Positions 36,398 to 45,948 of a stretch of DNA of 64,000 nt are shown here, one piece after another. The number at the start of each line of letters is the position of its first letter. The first letter of the stretch is position 1. The notes under the pieces are model-generated. The model ran no database searches. It had not been told where the DNA came from and saw nothing but the letters and a program-made list of their open reading frames with translations. The DNA comes from Oscillospiraceae bacterium (GTDB lineage Bacteria; Bacillota; Clostridia; Oscillospirales; Oscillospiraceae), in contig JAFRQP010000014.1 in NCBI GenBank assembly GCA_017428565.1, forward strand, positions 89,477 through 153,476, read 5' to 3'. The position numbers and the translations under genes are program-made.

Positions 36398-36426
36398 TTT
36401 ACAAAGCAGGCGGGAGCGCGTATAAT
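36398..36426 (+). promoter_or_regulatory. Promoter of the NTPase-sfsA pair
   Basis: TTTACA (36398-36403), 17 bases, TATAAT (36421-36426). The ATG is at 36450 after AAGGCGAGG. Confidence 0.75.
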
Positions 36427-36449
36427 CGGGAGAGAAAGAAGGCGAGGAT

Positions 36450-37031
36450 ATGCAAAAGCATTTGTTTCTGACCGGGCCCGCGGGCTGCGGGAAAAGCGAG
36501 GCAATCCGAAAGACGCTGGGTTCCGCCCTGGCCGGTGCGGGCGGGATCATCACAGATAATGAGCGGGACGGCGGCGCGCTGCTGCGCTGCTCCCTCCTGC
36601 CCGCCGCCGCAGCAGGCGGCGTGGAGGGCTTCGAGGCGCTGCCCTATCTGAATCTCACGGGCACGCCGCCCCGGCACGACAACGAGGTCTTCCGCTCGGA
36701 GGGCGTCCGCCTGCTGCGGGAGGCGGCCTGGTACCCCTTTGCGGTGCTGGACGCAGTCGGCGGCTTCGAGCTGCTGATCCCCCAGTTCCGGGAGGCGCTG
36801 GCAGAGCTTCTGAACGCCCCGACGCCCCTGGTGGGCGTGCTGCTCTGCCGGAAGGAGGCGGAGTCCATGTGCCGCCGCCTGGGGCTCAGCGACCGGGTCG
36901 AGCAGAATATCGGACAGCTCTGGAAAGCCCTCCGGGCCGATCCGGACACGGTTATCGCAGATCTGAGCGGCCTGCACCGCAAAAAGAGTCTGCGTCTTCT
37001 GGCGCAGTGGGCGGAGGAATACGCCCGATGA
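36450..37031 (+). CDS. P-loop NTPase, THEP1-like
   Basis: 193 residues. Walker A LTGPAGCGKSEAI (7-19), then VLDAVGGFELLIPQFREALAELL where THEP1-family nucleoside triphosphatases have the DEIGPLEL block. The family hydrolyses NTPs in vitro, and the cell role is unclear. The usual Walker B glutamate position reads AVGG, so activity may differ. Its stop overlaps the sfsA start as ATGA. Confidence 0.7.
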   Translation: MQKHLFLTGPAGCGKSEAIRKTLGSALAGAGGIITDNERDGGALLRCSLLPAAAAGGVEGFEALPYLNLTGTPPRHDNEVFRSEGVRLLREAAWYPFAVLDAVGGFELLIPQFREALAELLNAPTPLVGVLLCRKEAESMCRRLGLSDRVEQNIGQLWKALRADPDTVIADLSGLHRKKSLRLLAQWAEEYAR

Positions 37032-37711
37032 TCTATGAGAACCTGCGGGAGGCTGTCTTTCTCCGCCGCCCCAACCGCTTCATCGCGCTGGCGGAGCTGG
37101 ACGGCAAGGAGACCGTCTGTCATGTGAAAAACACCGGGCGCTGCCGGGAGCTGCTGGTCCCCGGGGCGGAGGTTTTCTTGCAGAGAGCCGCCAATCCCGC
37201 CCGGAAGACCGCCTGGGATCTGATCGCGGTGCGAAAGGGCGAGCGGCTCATCAACATGGACGCCGCCGCGCCCAACGCCGTGTTCGGCGAGTGGCTGCGC
37301 GCCGGCGGGGCGGGCTTTGTGCCGGAGCGCATCCGGCCCGAGTGCGTCCACGGCGACTCCCGCTTCGACTTCTATTTTGAGGCCGGGGAACGACGCTTTT
37401 TTGCCGAGGTCAAGGGCGTCACGCTGGAGGAGGACGGGGTGGTGCGCTTTCCGGACGCCCCCACGGAGCGGGGCGTGAAGCACCTGCGCGGTCTGGCCGC
37501 GGCGGTGGAAGAGGGCTATGAGGCCTGGGCCGTATTCGTGGTACAGATGCGGGGCGTCCGGCATTTTGAGCCCAACCGGGCCACCCACCCGGCCTTTGCC
37601 GACGCGCTGGCGGAGGCAAGCGAGGCCGGCGTCCGCCTTCTGGCCCTGGACTGCGAGGTCACGCCGGAAAGCCTCTCCATCCAGCAGGAGGTCCCGATCC
37701 TCTTGGTCTGA
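37028..37711 (+). CDS. sfsA: Sugar fermentation stimulation protein homologue
   Basis: 227 residues, the usual length. The family blocks NRFIALAELDG, CHVKNTGRCRELL, GDSRFDFYFE and FFAEVKGVTLEEDGVVRFPDAPTERG are clear. The fold has an N-terminal OB-like part and a PD-(D/E)xK nuclease-like part, with EVKG carrying the Glu-x-Lys pair. The role is not settled. It is translationally coupled to the NTPase gene. No clear terminator follows; a short heptamer array does. Confidence 0.93.
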   Translation: MIYENLREAVFLRRPNRFIALAELDGKETVCHVKNTGRCRELLVPGAEVFLQRAANPARKTAWDLIAVRKGERLINMDAAAPNAVFGEWLRAGGAGFVPERIRPECVHGDSRFDFYFEAGERRFFAEVKGVTLEEDGVVRFPDAPTERGVKHLRGLAAAVEEGYEAWAVFVVQMRGVRHFEPNRATHPAFADALAEASEAGVRLLALDCEVTPESLSIQQEVPILLV

Positions 37712-37752
37712 AGCCCCTTCTCCTCCGCTCTTCATTCCTTCGTTTTTCTCTT

Positions 37753-37773
37753 TTCACTCTTCACTCTTCACTC
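37753..37773. repeat. 7-bp tandem repeat (TTCACTC x3)
   Basis: Three perfect copies of TTCACTC downstream of sfsA. The same heptamer class occurs at 45781, 45921 and 63920. Confidence 0.9.
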
Positions 37774-37782
37774 ATCCCATAT

Positions 37783-37794
37783 CCCCCCGGGGGG
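37783..37794. promoter_or_regulatory. CCCCCCGGGGGG palindrome, candidate CsoR-family operator
   Basis: Six C then six G, preceded by ATAT and ending one base before the -35 of the csoR-like gene. CsoR/RcnR/FrmR operators are characteristically G/C tracts with A/T flanks, so autoregulation is likely. Confidence 0.6.
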
Positions 37795-37795
37795 C

Positions 37796-37824
37796 TTGCA
37801 AAATGACGGAAATACGATTATAAT
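37796..37824 (+). promoter_or_regulatory. Promoter of the CsoR-family gene
   Basis: TTGCAA (37796-37801), 17 bases, TATAAT (37819-37824). The ATG is at 37857. Confidence 0.8.
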
Positions 37825-37856
37825 GCTTTGAAATCCTGGAGAAAGCGTGAAGCATC

Positions 37857-38216
37857 ATGCACGAACACGAAAAAGAAGAGCTCTACTATCACGATCACGG
37901 GGACGGGCAGGTCCACGCCCATCCTGTTGAACACGATCACGATCATGGGCACGACCACGGCCACGGCCACGTGCACACCCAGACCAAGGCCGTCCTGAAC
38001 CGGCTCTCCCGTGCCATCGGGCACCTGGAGTCCGTCAAGCGCATGGTGGAGGACGGGCGGGACTGCACCGAGGTGCTGGTCCAGCTGGCCGCGGTGCGCT
38101 CGGCACTGAGCAGCACGGCCAAGGTCATTCTCAAGGACCATCTGGAGCACTGCGTGGCCGACGCTCACGACGCGGACCTGCAGGCGCTCAACGAGGCCAT
38201 CGACAAGTTCATGTGA
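37857..38216 (+). CDS. CsoR/RcnR-family metal-sensing repressor with His-rich N-terminus
   Basis: 119 residues. Residues 45-118 form the all-helical CsoR-family fold (LNRLSRAIGHLESVKRMVEDGRDC, QLAAVRSAL). The Cys70 - His95 - Cys99 pattern is the copper-type C-H-C ligand set. Residues 1-40 carry 14 histidines, a tail that would bind Ni, Zn or Cu. Typical members are 85-100 residues and lack it, though some Ni/Cu chaperones have such tails. The gene is alone, with its own promoter, palindrome and terminator. No metal exporter is adjacent. Confidence 0.88.
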   Translation: MHEHEKEELYYHDHGDGQVHAHPVEHDHDHGHDHGHGHVHTQTKAVLNRLSRAIGHLESVKRMVEDGRDCTEVLVQLAAVRSALSSTAKVILKDHLEHCVADAHDADLQALNEAIDKFM

Positions 38217-38220
38217 TTCC

Positions 38221-38272
38221 CAAGACGCAAACCACCGGCAAAGCCTTTGCTTTGCCGGTGGTTTGCGTCTTG
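38221..38272. terminator. Bidirectional terminator between csoR-like and mscS
   Basis: Perfect 23-bp stem (38221-38243 with 38250-38272), 6-base loop, T-rich on the plus side. It lies between two convergent stops (38216 and 38282). Confidence 0.92.
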
Positions 38273-38281
38273 TTTGTCTTT

Positions 38282-39211
38282 TTACTCGTCCGCCTTGTGG
38301 ACGACCACCTGGGGGAAGGGAATCTCCACGCCGTTTTCGTCGAAGAGGATCTTCAGATCCCGGGCCAGCATACGCTGTCCGGCGAAGATGTTCTCCTCCT
38401 TGACGTCGGCGGCGAATTTCAGATTGATGCCGCTATCCGCCAACTGATCCACACCCAGGTAGCGGGGCGTGGACAGGTACAGGTCCGGGTGCTCCTGCTT
38501 CAGCTTGGGCAGATTCTCCTGCAGGATGTTTTCCAGCTTGCGCAGATCGGTGTGGTAGGCCACGCTGACCACCACCAGAGCCACGGAGTTGTTGCGGGAG
38601 CGGTTCTGGAAGTTGCGGATGTCGGAGTTGTTGACTACCTTCAGGTTGCCGCCGGCGTCCTCGATGACAGTGGTGCGCACGCCGATGTTGCGCACGGTGC
38701 CGCGGAAGTCGTCCAGAATGATGATATCGCCCACGCTGTACTGATTCTCAAAGATGATGAAGGCGCCGGTGATGATGTCCTCGATCAGACTCTGGGCGCC
38801 GAAACCCAGGATCAGACCCACGATGCCGACGCCCGCCAGCACGGCGGTGGCGTTCACGCCCAGGATGCTGAGACCCCAGACCACGGCCGCGATCACCGCG
38901 ATGTACTTGAGCAGGCCGGAGATCAGATTGGTGACGGTCTGCGTTCTGCCGCCGCGCTTCGCCAGCGCGGCGAGGATCAGCTTCACGATCTGGTAGGCCA
39001 GCCAGACCAGCGCCATGGCCAGCACCAGGGTGATGAGCTGGGCGATGGTGGTATGGGCATCGCTTTTGAAGAAGAGATTGCTCTTCTCCGAATCGGCAAC
39101 GGCGGCCTTCAGTTCCCTGGACAGGGGCAGCCACTGGGGATTGGCCAGGAACAGTGCCAGGATCGCCATAAGGACAATGCCGATGTAGGTCTTGGTGTTT
39201 TTCTTTTTCAT
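38282..39211 (-). CDS. Small-conductance mechanosensitive channel (MscS family)
   Basis: 309 residues from the ATG at 39211 after AAGGAGGATC. One N-terminal and two further hydrophobic helices lead to the pore helix and cytoplasmic beta domain: VLAGVGIVGLILGFGAQSLIEDIITGAFIIFENQYSVGD contains the Gly/Ala-rich pore lining and the family signature. It opens under membrane tension to release solutes on osmotic down-shock. It is the second gene after a surface-protein gene, with a 30-base gap, so both are probably on one transcript. Confidence 0.93.
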   Translation of the reverse strand: MKKKNTKTYIGIVLMAILALFLANPQWLPLSRELKAAVADSEKSNLFFKSDAHTTIAQLITLVLAMALVWLAYQIVKLILAALAKRGGRTQTVTNLISGLLKYIAVIAAVVWGLSILGVNATAVLAGVGIVGLILGFGAQSLIEDIITGAFIIFENQYSVGDIIILDDFRGTVRNIGVRTTVIEDAGGNLKVVNNSDIRNFQNRSRNNSVALVVVSVAYHTDLRKLENILQENLPKLKQEHPDLYLSTPRYLGVDQLADSGINLKFAADVKEENIFAGQRMLARDLKILFDENGVEIPFPQVVVHKADE

Positions 39212-39241
39212 TTCGATCCTCCTTCTTCTCAAGCGTGTATC

Positions 39242-41185
39242 TCAGCTGATGTAGTTGTAGGTAAAGACCTCCTGCTCCCAGCGGGGACCCGTGCCGTTGT
39301 AGTAGCGCAGGCCGACGTCGAAAGAGTACTGGCCTGGACTGAACTCCTCCAAAGGCACCGTGAAGACCCACCGGAGCGTGCCGTCTCCGGCGGTATAGAC
39401 CCTGCTTAGGTGCGGCGTACCAATATTGCTCCATTCACGGGTCGCGCTGCCTGCGATGACTGTCACGTTCTCCGGCTCCACCAGGGAGAGATCGATGACG
39501 AGCTCTGCCACCAGCTGCTTGTTCTCCGCGTCGTAGGAGATCGCCGGGCTGTTGGCGTAGTGGGCGAAGCCGCCGCCGTACTGCTCGAACACGGGGCTCT
39601 CCATCGTGCCGGTGGTCCCGTCGGGGTAGACGTAATAAATCACGAACTTGGCCTTGTAGCGGCGGCCAACGTCGTCCACGCCCCAGAGGGCGTCCAGCTC
39701 GGGATCATAGTAGGCGAAGTTAAGTATGCCGTGATCGTCTTCAACCGAGGCGTTGTATTCCAGGGTTCCGAAGTCCGCAACGGTCTCCCAGCCGCCGGAA
39801 CCCAACTTCTGCAGGGTGATAAAGGCCTGGCCGCCCAGCAGATCGTTCAGCTTGAGATCGCAACTCACGCCATAGCCGGGCTCATAGGCGCCGGGCTCCA
39901 CCCATTTGCCGAGATCCAGGCTCAGGGTCGGTGCGGTGTGGGCGTCAAACTGAACCAGCGCGATGCAGCTCCAGTCAATGGCCCCGCCCATGTCCTTGTA
40001 GTTGAGCTTGAGGTCCAGGTCGTTGTAGACCAAGGGGTTCAGCGTCTCCCCGTTCAGGGTATAGCTCACGGTGATGCTGCCGTCCGCCTCCGGGCCGGTG
40101 ATCTCCGCCTTGCCCAGAAGATCGTAGGTCTCGCTGCCGCTCCAGAGCACCAGCTCCGTGGGCGTCACCTTGCTCAGATCCAGGATCAGGCCGGTGTCCA
40201 CCTGGAATTTTGCGGTCAGCTTCCCGTCTCGCAGCTCGGCGGAAACGGGGCTCAGATAATCGCCCCCGTAAGACCAGATGCTGCCGCAGCTGGTGCTGTA
40301 GATCGTGCCCGCTGCGCCGTTTTTCATCGTGTAGTCGCAGACGACGCGCATCTCCCGCAGGACGCCCGGCTCTGTGCCCATATCCACAGAGAACATGTCA
40401 TAGGCGATGGTGCCGGCCCAGTTGGGCGAACTGCCGCTGTAGCTTCTGCTGCTGCCGCTGACCTCCTGCCAGCCGCCGCCCTTCACATCCCGCAGCTGGA
40501 GTCTGGCCGTGATGGGCTTGGTCCGGTCCGCGTCGTTCAGCGCGATGGTATAAGCATAATAAAAATCATCATAGGGACTGGGATCATCCACCACGGACAT
40601 CGAATGGGACTGGCTGATGCCGGTAAAGGCCGGCGCGGTCAAAGTCGGCGGAGGCGTAGGCGTAGGCGTCGGCGTTGGGGTCGGGGTCGGGGTCGGCGTC
40701 GGGTGCGGCGTCGGCGTCGGTGTCGGCGCAGGCGTCGGTGTCGGCGTTGGCGTCGGCGTTGGCGTCGGCGTCGGCGTCGGCGGTGGGGTCGGTGTCGGTG
40801 CAGACGTCGGCGTGGGCGCAGGCGTCAGCGTGGGCGCGGGCGTCGGCGTCGGGTTCACCTCGGGCGGCGGCGTCTCCGGCAGGATCGGCGGTTCCGTCGG
40901 CCCCGGGGGCGGGGTGGGCGTCGGCTCCACGATCGGATCCGGGGTGGGCGGAGGCAGCTCGGGCGGCCCATCCGGCAGGGTATCCGGGATCAGCAGCAGG
41001 ATCACGATCACGATCAGGGTCGCGGCGCCAGTGGTGAAGTATTTGCGCATCAGATTCAGACGCTCCGCCCGGCGGACGGCCAGAAGGGTCGCCTCGTTTC
41101 CCGTGAGTCGGGCGCCGCGCTTTGTCCGTCCCAGCGGGCAATAGGGGCGCGCGTATTCCGGGTAGCGATCGTCTATCTCGCGCAT
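39242..41185 (-). CDS. Surface protein with Pro/Thr repeat stalk
   Basis: About 647 residues from the ATG at 41185 (AAAGGGGG upstream). An ATG 11 codons earlier is an alternative. A 50-residue cytoplasmic, Arg-rich start, one membrane helix (about 52-68), a 120-residue stalk of Pro-Thr repeats and an extracellular C-terminal part (about 195-647) rich in beta-strands, with several similar blocks (Ser/Gly-rich, tyrosine-rich). I do not recognise the C-terminal fold. The stalk would carry the domain through the wall. It shares a promoter with mscS downstream. Confidence 0.75.
   Translation of the reverse strand: MREIDDRYPEYARPYCPLGRTKRGARLTGNEATLLAVRRAERLNLMRKYFTTGAATLIVIVILLLIPDTLPDGPPELPPPTPDPIVEPTPTPPPGPTEPPILPETPPPEVNPTPTPAPTLTPAPTPTSAPTPTPPPTPTPTPTPTPTPTPTPAPTPTPTPHPTPTPTPTPTPTPTPTPPPTLTAPAFTGISQSHSMSVVDDPSPYDDFYYAYTIALNDADRTKPITARLQLRDVKGGGWQEVSGSSRSYSGSSPNWAGTIAYDMFSVDMGTEPGVLREMRVVCDYTMKNGAAGTIYSTSCGSIWSYGGDYLSPVSAELRDGKLTAKFQVDTGLILDLSKVTPTELVLWSGSETYDLLGKAEITGPEADGSITVSYTLNGETLNPLVYNDLDLKLNYKDMGGAIDWSCIALVQFDAHTAPTLSLDLGKWVEPGAYEPGYGVSCDLKLNDLLGGQAFITLQKLGSGGWETVADFGTLEYNASVEDDHGILNFAYYDPELDALWGVDDVGRRYKAKFVIYYVYPDGTTGTMESPVFEQYGGGFAHYANSPAISYDAENKQLVAELVIDLSLVEPENVTVIAGSATREWSNIGTPHLSRVYTAGDGTLRWVFTVPLEEFSPGQYSFDVGLRYYNGTGPRWEQEVFTYNYIS
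40640..40860. repeat. Hexanucleotide-type microsatellite encoding the Pro/Thr stalk
   Basis: Degenerate GGCGTC / GGTGTC / GGGGTC hexamers in long runs, read on the minus strand as Pro-Thr codon pairs. The repeats are in frame units of six, so length changes would alter stalk length without breaking the frame. Confidence 0.85.
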
Positions 41186-41243
41186 CTCCGTCTGGCCCCC
41201 TTTCTGTCTTCCCATCATACTTGTCTAAACATTTTCCCTTTAT

Positions 41244-41272
41244 ATTGTAATCGCATTCTTCGCCTATATCAA
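41244..41272 (-). promoter_or_regulatory. Promoter of the surface protein-mscS pair
   Basis: TTGATA (41272-41267), 17 bases, TACAAT (41249-41244). Confidence 0.7.
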
Positions 41273-41285
41273 CTAATATTCAACA

Positions 41286-42107
41286 TCACTCTTTTGTTTT
41301 CTGCTGATCCAGGCTGGCGTTCACCGCCGCGCCAAGATAGATCGTCTGGCTGCAGAGGAAGAGCCAGACCATCAGCAGGATGATGGAAGCCAGCGAGCCA
41401 TAGACCAGCGGGTAGCGATAGGAGGCGGCAATGAAGCGGGAGAAGATCCCGCTCATAAGCAGGATCCCGGCAGTGGCGGCCACAGCGCCTGGCAGCGTGC
41501 TCCTGTTTCTCCCGTGCTCTCTGCCGGACAGGGCGTAAATGCCCCAGAGGGCCAGGAAGGCAAGGCCCCCCAGCACCGGGTAGCGCAGCAGCTTCCAGTA
41601 GCCGCTGATGTGCAGGCCCGGCAAGTGCCGTTCCAGAAGCTCCAGGAAGGTCTGCCCGGTGAGCAGCACCAGGATCCCAAAATACAGCGCAGCCAGGAAG
41701 ACCAGGGAGAAGAACAGGCTGGCCAGCCAGTCCCGCAAGCCCTCCCCTTTCTCCTCGACCCCGCGGATTTCCCGCATGCCCCGGCGCATCACCCGCATGG
41801 CAGCGGAGGCCGAGGTCAGCAGCAGGGTCAGCCCGGCGAGAAGCATGGCGGAGCTGGGGCTCTCCGCCACATAGAGCAGAAAGCTCTTCACATAGCGGGT
41901 GGCCTCCGGGCTCAAAAACTGATCCACCAGATCCAGAAGCTGCAGCATCCGACCGTAGCTGCTGCCCAGCAGCGTATACAGACAGATGAGCAGCGGAAAG
42001 AGGGACATGGTGAGGTAATAGGACATGGCCGCCGCCGAGCGGGGGATCTGCTTGTCCAGGTACAGACGGAGCGTCCCGCGCAGTACCCTGTAAAGCTTCT
42101 TGGTCAT
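41286..42107 (-). CDS. YihY/BrkB-family inner membrane protein
   Basis: 273 residues from the ATG at 42107, preceded by TAAGGAGGAT. Six hydrophobic helices and the family blocks SAAAMSYYLTMSLFPLL (about 24-40) and GSLASIILLMVWLFLCSQTIYLGAAVN near the C-terminus. The function of the family is unresolved; the old RNase BN label is not supported. It reads from a region that holds repeats and no clear promoter. Confidence 0.9.
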   Translation of the reverse strand: MTKKLYRVLRGTLRLYLDKQIPRSAAAMSYYLTMSLFPLLICLYTLLGSSYGRMLQLLDLVDQFLSPEATRYVKSFLLYVAESPSSAMLLAGLTLLLTSASAAMRVMRRGMREIRGVEEKGEGLRDWLASLFFSLVFLAALYFGILVLLTGQTFLELLERHLPGLHISGYWKLLRYPVLGGLAFLALWGIYALSGREHGRNRSTLPGAVAATAGILLMSGIFSRFIAASYRYPLVYGSLASIILLMVWLFLCSQTIYLGAAVNASLDQQKTKE

Positions 42108-42179
42108 GAAATCCTCCTTATAAAGCCAGGCCGATGTGGGAAACACAAGCCAATTCATCTGTTGCCCCGAAAGTATTCT

Positions 42180-42298
42180 CAATCGTTTTTTGAGGCCGCT
42201 TTGCCGACTCAAAAACACCCAAAGGCGAGCTGTGCGAGCCCTCGCGCCGACCAACCGAGGCGGCCCTCCGCGAGCCGAGGGCGATAAGCGCGAGTTCT
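42180..42298. repeat. Likely dispersed intergenic repeat
   Basis: Between the YihY start and the 26-bp palindrome, this GC-rich stretch has no coding bias and carries short inverted repeats (CTCAA...TTGAG). Its composition looks like an intergenic repeat. I cannot confirm other copies in this window. Confidence 0.35.
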
Positions 42299-42324
42299 CA
42301 CTTGCGAAATGCATTTCGCAAGTG
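42299..42324. repeat. Perfect 26-bp palindrome
   Basis: CACTTGCGAAATG followed directly by its complement, with no loop. It abuts the ftsZ terminator at 42327. It could be a protein site, the end of the adjacent repeat, or part of a tandem terminator. Confidence 0.85.
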
Positions 42325-42326
42325 CC

Positions 42327-42357
42327 AAAAAAGCTCCCCCAACGGGGGAGCTTTTTT
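42327..42357. terminator. Terminator after ftsZ
   Basis: Stem of 14 bp (A6-GCTCCCCC pairing with GGGGGAGC-T6), 3-base loop. It ends the division cluster 14 bases past the ftsZ stop and is symmetrical for both strands. Confidence 0.93.
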
Positions 42358-42370
42358 GCTGTTTCAGCTC

Positions 42371-43543
<1,173 letters not shown>

Positions 43544-43607
43544 AAGTTTTGCCTCCTGTATATTCTCGTATCTTTATCCATTCAAGCGGCTATAACAGCT
43601 CTCGATT

Positions 43608-43636
43608 ATATTAAACCATTTTTTAGCCACGGTCAA
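43608..43636 (-). promoter_or_regulatory. Promoter of ftsZ
   Basis: TTGACC (43636-43631), 17 bases, TAATAT (43613-43608). It gives ftsZ expression independent of the upstream wall genes. Confidence 0.75.
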
Positions 43637-43678
43637 TAGATTTTTTTATTTTTTGTAAGCGTTTTGTCACCCCAGACC

Positions 43679-44461
43679 TCAGTTGGGGCTGAAATGGGCC
43701 TTCGTCCCGTCGGAAACGTCGATGACTCCCACGTCGCCCTCCTTCAGCATTCCCAGCACCGTCACAAACATACCGAACTTGTGTTCCACGTTCTCCCGCT
43801 TGCCCAGCACCACGGTGAAGCGGCCGCCGTAATCGAATTCAGGGCTCTCAGGATTGGTGAAGTCGATCCGCGTGACCTGATCCGTGAGGCCGCGGGCCTC
43901 GATCTGATCCAGCACCTCCGCCAGATACTCCACCGGCGCGAGGTCGCCGTCCTCGGTCTCCATGATCTCGCCGATCATCAGGGTGCCGGGGCGCATGCCC
44001 ACCACGGGCAGCAGGCTCTCCTCCTCCCCCTCGGCAGCCTTGCCCAGGACCTTGCAGTTGTGGTCCAGGGTCCACTTTTCCTCGCCCAGCTGCAGATAAG
44101 CCAGGGCCGTGGTCTCCTCCACGGTGATGACAACCTTGTTGGGCAGGCTACGCTCGATGGTGACCGATTCGATATAGGGGAGCTTGGAAAAGGCGCGGCC
44201 CACGGCGGCAAAGCGGTCGAAGAAGAAGAGGTTGTCGCCCTCCTCAATGTCCACCGCACGGATGATCTCCTCCGCCGTATAATGGTGGTTGCCCACCACC
44301 TGGATGTCCTCCACGCGGAAGAGCACGCTCATCACAAAAATGGCGGCCACGACCACCACCACGAACATCAGCGGTCCGCTGAAGGCCCGACGGCGGGCGC
44401 GCATAAAGCCGCTGCGCTCCTCCTCATCCGTGATTTTGGGTGCTTTGAACGAAAATGCCAT
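43679..44461 (-). CDS. ftsQ: Cell division protein FtsQ/DivIB
   Basis: 260 residues. Cytoplasmic start rich in Arg, one membrane helix (about 32-48), then a POTRA domain (FRVEDIQVVGNHHYTAEEIIRAV) and a beta domain. It links the FtsL-DivIC complex to the divisome outside the membrane. AAGGAGATTGCC precedes the ATG, which lies 38 bases inside the murA 3' end, so the two are coupled. Confidence 0.9.
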   Translation of the reverse strand: MAFSFKAPKITDEEERSGFMRARRRAFSGPLMFVVVVVAAIFVMSVLFRVEDIQVVGNHHYTAEEIIRAVDIEEGDNLFFFDRFAAVGRAFSKLPYIESVTIERSLPNKVVITVEETTALAYLQLGEEKWTLDHNCKVLGKAAEGEEESLLPVVGMRPGTLMIGEIMETEDGDLAPVEYLAEVLDQIEARGLTDQVTRIDFTNPESPEFDYGGRFTVVLGKRENVEHKFGMFVTVLGMLKEGDVGVIDVSDGTKAHFSPN

Positions 44462-45725
44462 GGCAATCTCCTTCGTGCTTCAAGCTCAGATCCGCCCCCA
44501 GATCCCGGAGGCAGGCGTCAAAATTCTCATATCCGCGGGCAAGGTGTCCCTCGTCCCGCAGCAGGGTCTCCCCCTCGGCGGCAAGGCCGGCCAGGATCAT
44601 GGCGGCGCCGCCGCGCAGATCCGTGGCGTCCAGCGCCGCGCCGCGCAGCCTCTCCACTCCGCGGACCCGGGCCTCTCTTCCGCAGAGAAGGACGGAGCCG
44701 CCCAGCCTCCGCAGGGCGGGCACCTGCCGGTAGCGGTTTTCAAAAATCGTCTCCCGAAAGACGCTCTCCCCCTCCGCCCGCAGCAGCGCCGCCATCAACA
44801 GAGGCTGCGCGTCGGTGGGAAAGCCGGGATAGGGCGCGGTGACGACGGGGCCCACAGCCCGCAGCCTCCCGGCGGAGGACAGGGTCACCCGGTCGTGTTT
44901 TTGTATTATAACACAGCCCGCCTGATTTAGGAAGTGGAGAACGGTAGAAAAATGTCCCGGATCACAATCTTTCAGGCAAAGTTTTCCGCCGCAGCCGGCA
45001 CAGGCGCACAAAAGGGTCGATGCGGCGATCCGGTCCGCCGGGATGCGGAAGCGGGCGGAGGCGCGGGGAGAGAAGCCGGAAACGCGCAGCGTGGCCGTGC
45101 CAGCCCCCTCGACCCGGGCGCCCAGGGCGCGCAGGAAGTCCTGCAGGGCCACGATCTCCGGCTCCCGGGCGGCTCCGCGGATCAGAGTCTCCCCCTCGGC
45201 GCCGCAGGCGGCCAACAGCGCGTTCTCCGTGGCCCCCACGCTGGGAAAGGGCAGGCGGATGCTGGCGCCCCGGAGCTTTGACGGGCGGCAGCGGATCTCC
45301 CCGTCCTCCTCCTCGATCTCCGCGCCCAGGCGCCGCAGCGCCAGCAGATGCAGATCGATGGGCCGCTTTCCCAGCCGGCAGCCCCCGGGCAGGCTCAGAC
45401 GCGCCCGGCCGCAGCGGGCCAGCAGCGCCCCCATGAAGATCACCGAGGAGCGCATCCGCTCCATCAGCGCGGGCGGGATCTCACAGCCATTGACGCCGGA
45501 GGCGTCTATGTACACCTGGTCTCCCTCCCGCCGCACCCGGCAGCCCAGATGCTCCAGGATCTGCAGCGCCGCGTCCACGTCCCGCAGCCGGGGCACCCGC
45601 CGGAGCTCCACCGTCCCCGGGCAGAGAAGGCAGGCCGCCAGGATCGGAAGGCTCGCGTTTTTGGAGCCCTGCACGCTGCACTCCCCCTCCAGACGCGCGC
45701 CGCCTCGGATCCGCCAAATGTCCAT
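44424..45725 (-). CDS. murA: UDP-N-acetylglucosamine 1-carboxyvinyltransferase
   Basis: 433 residues, the usual length. SKNASLPIL (21-29) with the catalytic Lys, and Cys116 in PGGCRLG, the fosfomycin target. RPIDLHL and the FPTDAQP block (about 305-315) are also present. It is the first committed step of peptidoglycan synthesis, transferring enolpyruvate to UDP-GlcNAc. The RBS is a run of seven G that lies in a hairpin (45733-45775). Confidence 0.95.
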   Translation of the reverse strand: MDIWRIRGGARLEGECSVQGSKNASLPILAACLLCPGTVELRRVPRLRDVDAALQILEHLGCRVRREGDQVYIDASGVNGCEIPPALMERMRSSVIFMGALLARCGRARLSLPGGCRLGKRPIDLHLLALRRLGAEIEEEDGEIRCRPSKLRGASIRLPFPSVGATENALLAACGAEGETLIRGAAREPEIVALQDFLRALGARVEGAGTATLRVSGFSPRASARFRIPADRIAASTLLCACAGCGGKLCLKDCDPGHFSTVLHFLNQAGCVIIQKHDRVTLSSAGRLRAVGPVVTAPYPGFPTDAQPLLMAALLRAEGESVFRETIFENRYRQVPALRRLGGSVLLCGREARVRGVERLRGAALDATDLRGGAAMILAGLAAEGETLLRDEGHLARGYENFDACLRDLGADLSLKHEGDCHGIFVQSTQNHG

Positions 45726-45732
45726 GAAAATA

Positions 45733-45775
45733 CCCCCCCGCGCACAGAATCAGGCCATTCTATGCGCAGAGGGGG
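45733..45775 (-). promoter_or_regulatory. Hairpin enclosing the murA ribosome binding site
   Basis: An inner stem of 11 bp (GCGCATAGAAT with ATTCTGTGCGC, one G-T pair, loop GGCCTG) is extended by a C5 tract pairing with the G7 Shine-Dalgarno run. The G run would be hidden in the folded transcript, 8 bases before the start codon. Confidence 0.65.
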
Positions 45776-45780
45776 ATTTG

Positions 45781-45857
45781 AGTGAAGAGTGAAAAGTGAA
45801 GAGTGAAAAGTGTAGAGTGTAGAGTGTGGAGTGAACAGTGAACAGTGAACAGTGAAA
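45781..45857. repeat. 7-bp tandem array (11 x AGTGNNN)
   Basis: Eleven units: AGTGAAG, AGTGAAA, AGTGTAG, AGTGTGG and AGTGAAC variants with no break. Complementary units (TTCACTT) lie at 45921-45948, ending over the murG stop. Between them are two small hairpins. The whole 168-base block could fold back on itself in the murG-murA transcript. Confidence 0.9.
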
Positions 45858-45920
45858 ATATGGTATCACACCGAAGGCGTGATAGATTTCAATCCGTCGC
45901 CGAGGGCGACACCTCAACTC

Positions 45921-45948
45921 TTCACTTTTCACTTTTCTCTGTTCACTT
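45921..45948. repeat. 7-bp tandem array, opposite orientation (4 units)
   Basis: TTCACTT, TTCACTT, TTCTCTG, TTCACTT. It overlaps the murG stop codon at 45943-45945 and pairs with the array at 45781-45857. Confidence 0.85.

Noticed and set aside
40617-41144. Gly-Val repeat protein on the plus strand
   Set aside because: It is the antisense reading of the Pro/Thr stalk repeats and has no RBS or second domain.
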